Origin: Turritopsis dohrnii
Taxonomy: Eukaryota > Cnidaria > Hydrozoa > Anthoathecata > Oceaniidae
Length of the DNA stretch: 64,000 bases
NCBI GenBank assembly: GCA_027922465.2
Contig: BQMF02000220.1
Span: forward strand, 372,001 to 436,000
Direction of reading: 5' to 3'
In this document: piece after piece, positions 57,801-64,000 of the stretch
Position numbering within the stretch: position 1 is the first letter of the stretch
Layout of the letters: each line of letters starts with the position of its first letter
Notes under the pieces: model-generated
The model's database searches: none
Told to the model about the DNA's origin: nothing
Seen by the model: the letters and a program-made list of their open reading frames with translations, nothing else
Translations under genes and position numbers: made by a program

Positions 57801-59151
57801 CACTAGAGGTAGTCGAATTGTTCCACCCGAGAGACTCTGTCCAAAATTAATAAACATTGCACATGAAAACCACCAGGGCCTTGTGCGAACAAAACAGTTA
57901 TTGCGCAGCTCTTTATGGTTTCCGGGTATTGACACTCGTGCAGAACAAGCACTAGCCAGATGCAACTTATGCCTTGCTAGTACCAAATCACCAAGACGAG
58001 TTCCAATCAGAATGTCCGATATGCCCAATGGGCCATGGGAATCTATTGCTGTTGATTTCTATGGACCCATCGCAAACTCACAACACGTCTTGGTAGCAAA
58101 GGACGAATATTCACGATTCCCCGCCGCAGAAATTGTCAACTCAACCAGCGCACAAAACACCATCCCGAAGTTAAAAAAAATCTTTGCAGACTTTGGCAAC
58201 CCAAAGAAGGTAAAGTCAGATAACGGACCACCATTCAATGGAGAAGCGTTTAAAAAGTTTGCCAAACAAGAAGGGTTTCACCACCACCGCATCATTCCTC
58301 GACATCCACAATCAAACACTGCTGAATGTTTCATGAAAAATATGGGGAAAACATTGAGAATAGCACACCACGAAGGACAAGAACCAGAAGACGCCATCAA
58401 TGGTTACCTCCAAAGCTACCGTGCTACTCCTCACCCTGCAACTGGAGAAACACCAGCTGCATTACTTTTCCAAGGCAGACAGTTCAACACAAAGCTACCA
58501 CAGTTACCAAAAACCTACGAAGACAGAGAGATTAAATTAAAGGACCAGCATTTCAAATCTGGACTGCTTCAACAACACACCAAGAAGTACCCAATACAAC
58601 ATGAATTCCACAAAGGGGACAGTGTCTTAAAGCAACACGATGTCAAAAAGAAAAACGCTTTCTTTTATGATCCAATCCCTTGGACTGTCACATCTACCAA
58701 AGGAAGCAGAATTGAAATCCAGAAAGGGAAGAAAACGTTATTTCGACATGGTAACAACCTGAAACTAGTAAAACAACCAGGGTTCCGTAAACAGACACAA
58801 TTGTCGAGGCAGCCAGCACGCCCATCAACTGACTCAGACTCTGATTGGAGCACCACGTATTCTAGTGCTTCAGACGACAACTTATCCGACCCAGAGGCAT
58901 ACCAATCAGTCACAGAAGAACAGCCGCCACCTGCTACACCTGAAGACGAGCCCGCAGAAGATACTCTAGATGAACCATCACGTGAGGCAACAACCGATGA
59001 TGCGCCTACTGATAACAGTGAGTTAGACACTAGTCAATCCCCATCTGAAACGGATACCATCCCATACGATATAACAGATGACGAGCAGACCGAAGAAAGA
59101 CCAACTCGCACAAGACGATGCCCCCGTTGGCTAAACGACTTCGAACGTTAG
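54850..59151 (+). CDS. Gag-Pol polyprotein of the LTR retrotransposon
   Basis: 1433 aa, one frame, so gag and pol are fused without a frameshift site. Order: gag; zinc knuckle CHKCGRQNHFSKAC (residues 251-264); aspartic protease ADTGA (341-345); reverse transcriptase with FTVDMTNANKAI and FSKIDMNSSYFQFP. The active site is IHDD (632-635), not the usual YxDD. RNase H follows (IYVDG, ITDHKPL). The integrase has HH-CC (His1005/1008, Cys1038/1041) and catalytic Asp1069, Asp1124, Glu1159. A long Ser/Glu/Asp-rich tail replaces any chromodomain or env. Related elements with NISDD- or NIHDD-type centres exist in invertebrates, so the change may be a family trait. Confidence 0.95.
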   Translation: MAVATFGRMPPKFDPTQHPFSCGEAFKEWAEQLDDYIMASAITDEGQKKAMLRSIGGEKIRNDLKTAVIDFAGSTYDQCKTKLITMYEPETNKTAERYRFRKMKQALDENIEEFKNRLWIQSERCGFTDRDEQIRDQIVFECKYKKLRRGALKHGWDLKELMKEGRNLEMTTKNAELIEGAEGEIPESDSEMAVNALGGVYSKKRQQRMKLRYNNQNQPRKDISQEKCTRCTYPRHKGPIERECPAWGQECHKCGRQNHFSKACLTPAPTSNQNLKISSQHLKTTSIKTLQKDSESEEEYSYYMYPIATQEEEIAAMSTHRPTNQPITTVHIGNKPITMLADTGAMVSVMAENHLQQLEPKPTLQPVKVKLTPCGNQKITCHFKFEATIKAASHSCTETIYIIPEGKLKTPILSYQAATALGIIKFMGQISQSTGDPESNLSNPDNMAALLNKYDHLFKGIGCHKSKKVTLHIDPNVKPVIAPRREVPIHLREKFDQILAELQQQDIIEDVEGPVEWVSNPVLAPKEKPGEIRFTVDMTNANKAIKRTRKVIPTVEDVKAVFRGASVFSKIDMNSSYFQFPITEESRSITTFRTPNGLKRFKRMTMGINSAGEEVDAILREALADIPGIANIHDDITVAGNQETHDRALRALFARFDELGLTINRSKCKFNQKEITFWGMRFTANGITPDPTKVESLRYASRPRDKDELRSFLGMAQANADFIPQYSTKTYKMRQLLAKSNCYTWTAEHEEEFANLKTTLYESTLLAYYDPSLQTVIYVDGHQNGLSGTLCQKDVTGKQRVIAYASRSTTPAEHRYPQIDLEAAALDFACQRFRIFIMGGPPFTAITDHKPLVPIFNGNRHGSTRTERIKLRLQGFKFNLQHEPGITNPADYFSRHPKPISQCSKQEVQESKDIQRTIYMLIAPKNKENAVTLKHIREETKQDPTLQKLLEMINTGNAHLYPKEPKLQPFRKIFTELTTNNGIITRGSRIVPPERLCPKLINIAHENHQGLVRTKQLLRSSLWFPGIDTRAEQALARCNLCLASTKSPRRVPIRMSDMPNGPWESIAVDFYGPIANSQHVLVAKDEYSRFPAAEIVNSTSAQNTIPKLKKIFADFGNPKKVKSDNGPPFNGEAFKKFAKQEGFHHHRIIPRHPQSNTAECFMKNMGKTLRIAHHEGQEPEDAINGYLQSYRATPHPATGETPAALLFQGRQFNTKLPQLPKTYEDREIKLKDQHFKSGLLQQHTKKYPIQHEFHKGDSVLKQHDVKKKNAFFYDPIPWTVTSTKGSRIEIQKGKKTLFRHGNNLKLVKQPGFRKQTQLSRQPARPSTDSDSDWSTTYSSASDDNLSDPEAYQSVTEEQPPPATPEDEPAEDTLDEPSREATTDDAPTDNSELDTSQSPSETDTIPYDITDDEQTEERPTRTRRCPRWLNDFER

Positions 59152-59184
59152 AAATTCGAACTGTTGAAAAAAAAAAGGACAGGA

Positions 59185-59277
59185 TGTAGTATCCAATCTT
59201 TGATTCATGTTTCTTGTATCTTCTAGGAAGGGTTCGCCCATAAATATATAATAAAACTGTGTAAAGAGAACACTACA
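59185..59277 (+). repeat. 3' LTR
   Basis: Identical to 54725-54817. Preceded by the polypurine tract GAAAAAAAAAAGGACAGGA. Confidence 0.95.
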
Positions 59278-60447
59278 CGTGAGTTGGGGCAAGATTTAAC
59301 TCTGTGGGGCGAGATTCAACAGTACCATTATCCAGACCACAACATTTAACAAAATAATTCGAAATTTCAAAACAACAACATCGCATATCTTAACCAAGAC
59401 GTAATCTATACTACACTCCAAAATTTTTTTTTTTTACATTTTAACAATAGCCGAATGTAAATTGCCTTTGAGCTCTTCAAATCCCAACACGAGTTAAAAG
59501 ACTTCGTACAGCTGCGCACGTTTATTTTTAAAATACCAATTAGGATTTCTCAAAGACGGTTTCCACGAAGTGATGTCCACCCTCCACCCAGCCACCTTTT
59601 CGCTCTTTTAAGCGTGTTTACCTTTATACTAATGCACGGGTCGTATTTTGGGGTGCATAGGCAGAAGCTATGTAGCGAAACAAACTGAAGGAGATGATTG
59701 ATCACTTTGCAAAACTTATTTCTCAAATATGGTTTTCACTAAGCAATATCATCCCCTAAAACACCTTTCCGTCCAACCCAGCGCACACAAAGCCTACCGA
59801 CGGGGTCTACAGTGCGTGTGTTGTTGTGAGCTGAGACGTAAAGAAGGCAATGATGGAGAAAATTGATGACTGTGCAATAACTGTGTTAAGGGTTTTATGC
59901 AAAGATTTAAAAGTGCACATCGTATACACTGCATCAATTCCCATTGCTACTCAGTTGAAAAGATTCACCACTGGACAATGAATTTGAGAGACGGAAAATC
60001 TTCTTCAGTGGCCCCCGTTAATGAAACAAAAAACTTCTTTTGGAGTATTTTTCATGTAAAATACAGCGAAGGAGAGAAAACACAAAAATTTGAAAATTTA
60101 AATGCAATCTACAACATTTTTCGCAAGATTTGAAATCTCTGACTATGACTAGACTATCTCATCCTAATAGGCTCAACTTTGTTCAGCGCGGTTATTTTGA
60201 CGTCAAAACATTTGAAGCCCGTTACATAACAAGAATAGCTTAAATGGATCGTGCGTGACATTTTAATAGCCAGAGTATCTCTAAATGGTAATCATTCATG
60301 AATGTCTTGATTGCTTTAAATCTTTTTTGTGTTGTATAACTTGGTTTAGTTTTAAAAATGTAATGTCTTTAAATTATTGACCAGATGCAGCTTGATTTCG
60401 GCATGTTGAATGTCGCCCCACTGAGTTGAATCTCGCCCCAACTCACG
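59278..60447. mobile_element. 1.2-kb TIR element disrupted at its tip by the LTR retrotransposon
   Basis: CGTGAGTTGGGGCAAGATT at the left and its near reverse complement at 60405-60447. The 43-bp TIRs contain GTGGGGCGA-ATTCAAC repeats. The LTR element used the first five bases (CGTGA) as target. AAAAATA occurs just left of the LTR element and right of 60447, a likely older duplication. No coding domain. Confidence 0.75.
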
Positions 60448-60693
60448 AAAAATAATCTATATCCTGCTTTTTTCACGCTTTCACTCTCTAAAATTTTGGG
60501 TCGTTTTTGCGGTCACTTATTCATAAAAGTATGTCAGATCACGGTTAATATATTTCGACGATTAGTATAAGGAAAAGATACCTCTATATTGCATTTTGTT
60601 TTGATCGTTTTATGAACGTCTTTATTGGTTATAAATGTTTTTATTGATCAAGAAACGATAGACAACAACAAAAGTATTGCACAAAGATTTATA

Positions 60694-62289
60694 AGGGATC
60701 GTCTCCAAAATATCGATTAAAATTCGCTTAATTTTATTGCTTATGATTTTTTTATTTAGCGATTGTAAACGAATATAATGTGAATCAAATCGTTAGAATA
60801 TAAGCGATTAAATTTAACCAAACTTCCTATAAGCGAATGTTAATCGATTTGCGTAAGCGATTTTAAGCGAATTGATCGATTTTGAAAAATACTTTGTTTG
60901 GAAATATTTTGTTTACATGCATGTATTTCTCTTGTTTCTCTTTTTTTTCAGATGTTTCAGATTCAACCGGCAAAAAGATATAGCTTCTTCGAATTTGCCT
61001 AGTATTTTGTTTTCATTTTACCGACGTATTACAACAAGATTTTTTCCGCTTTTTGAAAATCTTATCGTGATTGGGTCTATCAGTGGACAAGAAAGCTAAA
61101 TTATGACATCACCCAAGCCAATGTTTTCACCACTCAAACACGAAACGTTTCAGATTTTGCTCGTGATGCTCACGCTCACTGAAAATATTTTTCGAAAAGA
61201 AAATGTAAATAAAAACTAAAAATCTTTGCTATCGCCGTAATAAGATTATTTGTTTACATCGTAGATTCCATGTTTCATATATGTGACCATCCAAGGGATT
61301 TTGATGACAAACGATATAAATAAAATAAAGTAACAGTATTTTGTTAGAATATGAAAAGTAGGATTCACCTACTCACTAAGTTTCGTTTCATTCAACGTCT
61401 ATGTATGTTTATATTTTTCATATTCCCATGCGCCAGTTTTTGAAGTTGGAACATAACCGGGAGTATTATATCTAATTGCTATTTTGCCAAATAAAAATAA
61501 AAAGTTCATGACAAACATTTTTTTATTGATAAAGATGTCTACACTCTCAAAAGATGTTGTTGTTATCGCAACTTCAGCATTATTTTGAAAATTCAATGTG
61601 ACGGATGTATAATTACAGGTAGCACGCGTTAGTGTTTAATAATGAACTGATTACCTGGTTCTTATTCAGTTAGAGATAAACAACAGTTTGTTCTCAGGTT
61701 GCTACAAATAGAAACCGTCTGCTATAATTCTTTTTTGTTGAAGTTGTTCTACCGCTGTTATCTGAAATGAACATGGTTCACATCCAGTTTAAGAAAAAAG
61801 AAAAAAAAAGTTTCTTTTAAAGCTACTACCAATAAGAACCGTCCCTTACAATTCTTTTTTCAGTTGTTCGATCGATATTTTGGTATATTCCTTGGGGGGA
61901 ATGTTTATCAGAATTTTAATCAACACTTGAGTGAGTGATATATAATCAAAAACGATTCATAAGCGATTCGTGTGAAGTGGAAAAGTGATTCATGTGAAGC
62001 GATTCATATGAAGCAAAAAAGCGATTCATGTGAAGAGGAAAAGAGGTTCATGTGAAGTAGAAAAGTGATTATATAAGTGCTTAAGTGATTAAGTTTAGCG
62101 GATTTTTATCGATTTTTGCCGATGATAAGCGAATTATAAGTGAAAAATAAACGATTTAAATGATTGAAAATTTGTTTGACAGTTTGTACAAATCGCTTTA
62201 TTAAATTTTAAAGTAAGCGATTCAAAATCGCTAGCGTAAATCCGCTAATAAGCGCTTTTTATATCGCTTATAATTTGGAGACGATCCCT
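60694..62289. mobile_element. 1.6-kb TIR element with AAGCGATT repeats
   Basis: AGGGATCGTCTCCAAA at the left and inverted at the right. AAGCGATT, TAAGCGAA and AATCGCT blocks crowd both ends. An internal array of GATTCATGTGAAG units lies at about 61950-62060. No transposase seen. Confidence 0.65.
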
Positions 62290-64000
62290 AAATGTTTTTA
62301 GGGTAAGTCCGCTTTTGAACTTTTTTGTTCTTTTTGTTTTGTTTTTCTTATAGTATGGTTTCTGCATTATTACTTTTCCTTTAGGGAATCATCATGGTTT
62401 TAAATCATGGCGTTCTGGGTTCGTGCAAAGAAAATCGCTGGAAGGTATAAAATTGTTTACAATTCAAATTTTGACACTTATGCATTTGGCTTCTATTTAC
62501 GTTGGGGTAAGCACAATTTAATTTTACTTCTGCATATATTGTACCTGAAAGATGTATTATGAATATTTTGATGTATTTCAGATTCGATTAAAAAGTTTCT
62601 TTTCTGTTCAGAACTCCAGAGTTGATAGAGATTCTAGAGATTTTTAATTAAAAGGGTGAGAAGTGTTTTTTTTTTTCGTATTGACGTTAGATATTTTCAT
62701 CACGGGGAAACATTGCATTACATCTTCAATCGATACAATTTATTTAACAGAGTGAAAAAAGCGGATGCACTGTGCATCCGCTTTTTTCACTCTGTACAGC
62801 ACGTATTTTTATTTGTGATGGGTTTAAGATCTTCCAAGTAAAATAACTGTTCTGTGCTCCTATATTTAAAGTTTAAAGTACTTATAGCACTCATACCCAT
62901 TCTGTTCGTCATGCTGTGATTTAATTTTTCGACACCATTTTTGAGACGTCACTTTCAGAATTAAAACCTGCAAAAAAAATTTCTACACGGGATACTATAT
63001 TCTAAACATTCTACATTCCAAACAATTGAGGAACTTCATTATAGAGTGCCTGCTCCCCTTACCGCTATGTGCCGATTGCCGCTAACTTTGAATTTGATGG
63101 TTTATTTCCTTCATTTAAAGACAATAAATCAAACCAAACTAATTATTATCTAAAAGTATATTCATTCAGCCATCGTTATGGGAAGTTTCAAAGTGAATTG
63201 CCAAATACTTACTGATTAATAGAGTAAAATCTAACACTGGGTCGCGATCATTGTGAAAAAAATATTAAAAATGGCTTCCTCGAAAAATAAATGCTTCAAA
63301 ATTCAGTGTCATACATAACGGAGCATATCGATTCCTTGTTATTCCTCTGCTGTCTTGAATGTTACCAACATCTGAGATTTTATCCACACAAACAGTTTTC
63401 TTGTATATATCGTATACACGAGTTAATCATCTAAAGTTTACAGCAAGGTAATTCTGTAACCACGTGTCCTTTCTCCGCTATAGCAACAAAATTTCTTCTT
63501 GTTAGCACTGATTTCAGCTTGATTACTCAAACAGTTAAATTTTTTTTTACAGACATTCAATTAGCGCGAAATCCCACGTTGATAATATCACCCATAGATT
63601 TATCGTTCAAGAAAACGTGAAACTTGTTTCGTAGACCTTTTTACCCAAAGGACCCATTGTCATTAAAAATTTTTTATTGCGTTAACGCTTTTTATCAATC
63701 GCAATTTAAACTTTTTAGCAATTGCAACTTGAATTCTGTAGGATCATTCTAGCGTGTATCCTGCGCATGTTGAAAATCTCCATCACAAGTATAGAAACAA
63801 TTGATTTCATATGTTGCGAGTGTAAAAAGTAATTCAATATACATGTTGATAAAATACATTTGCGGTTCATACTTTTAACAAATTAACGATGTCTGTGTTT
63901 ATCGTATAATTACTCTGCAGGCTCACAATAGGGCAATTCCCATCACATGTCTAGATTTTTGCGATCATAAGTTGACTTGTCGAGACGGCACTATTGTTTT
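62290..64000. other. Right-hand spacer
   Basis: AT-rich; apart from the hairpin at 62747-62795 I see no gene or repeat. Confidence 0.4.
62747..62795. repeat. Perfect 24-bp palindrome with 1-nt centre
   Basis: ACAGAGTGAAAAAAGCGG continues into ATGCAC, then T, then the exact reverse complement. It would extrude a 24-bp hairpin. Confidence 0.95.

Larger units (their letters stand above)
54725..59277 (+). mobile_element. Ty3/Gypsy LTR retrotransposon, complete
   Basis: Two 93-bp LTRs with no difference that I can see, TG...CA ends, and a 5-bp target duplication CGTGA (54720-54724 and 59278-59282). A primer-binding site follows the 5' LTR and a purine tract precedes the 3' LTR. One ORF spans gag-pol. 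Identical LTRs and an open frame indicate a recent insertion. The LTRs are very short for the group. Confidence 0.95.

Noticed and set aside
55209..59030. Several antisense ORFs of 60-120 codons inside the gag-pol region
   Set aside because: They are shadows of the strong plus-strand ORF and have no domain likeness.

Overview
The window looks like nuclear DNA of a cnidarian, most likely a hydrozoan or close relative. It is AT-rich, with small exons, GT-AG introns and many short terminal-inverted-repeat (TIR) transposons. Further hints are 2A-bearing non-LTR retrotransposons and a secreted peptide precursor built like cnidarian antimicrobial peptides. The taxon is inferred; there is no marker gene that fixes it. 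I see no bacterial-style operons, rRNA or CRISPR.

Host genes. (1) Two tandem minus-strand genes for a PPT2-type lysosomal thioesterase: copy A (1-1706, cut by the window start) and copy B (10526-13611, complete, 8 exons, about 300 aa). (2) A minus-strand PAR-type bZIP factor (29777-30394) with a TATA promoter and a 5' untranslated exon. Its promoter box is repeated, inverted, at 32.4 kb. (3) A complete TMEM135 homologue on the minus strand (49827 down to 36291, 13 coding exons, 384 aa). (4) Two near-identical genes for a 132-aa secreted peptide precursor. One (41607-42426, plus) sits inside intron 7 of TMEM135 on the opposite strand. The other (18870-18068, minus) lies in an inverted duplicate of that part of TMEM135. 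Their start codon is split by an intron.

Layout. 0-14 kb holds the PPT2 pair with TIR elements inserted between them. 14-24.3 kb holds LINE debris, then the left arm of the inverted duplication, which is itself invaded by MITEs, a retroelement end and a 4.56-kb MULE-like element. 24-29 kb is LINE remnants and a Harbinger-like MITE. 29.7-32.5 kb is the bZIP locus. 33.5-35.2 kb is another TIR element. 36-50 kb is TMEM135 with the nested peptide gene. 50-64 kb is repeat-rich and includes an apparently young LTR retrotransposon (54725-59277) with identical 93-bp LTRs.

Most interesting pattern. Three distinct TIR elements with TA target sites and TACC ends (3882-9819, 2705-3814, 33513-35189) each carry a gene, or remains of one, from the same HIRAN-like family. 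Only the first also keeps a pogo-type transposase, which is broken. This suggests a pogo lineage with a DNA-end-binding-like passenger. A second candidate system is the MULE-like element at 19555-24110, with about 200-bp CGTACG-rich TIRs and an intron-containing gene with a SUMO-interaction-like motif but no recognisable transposase.
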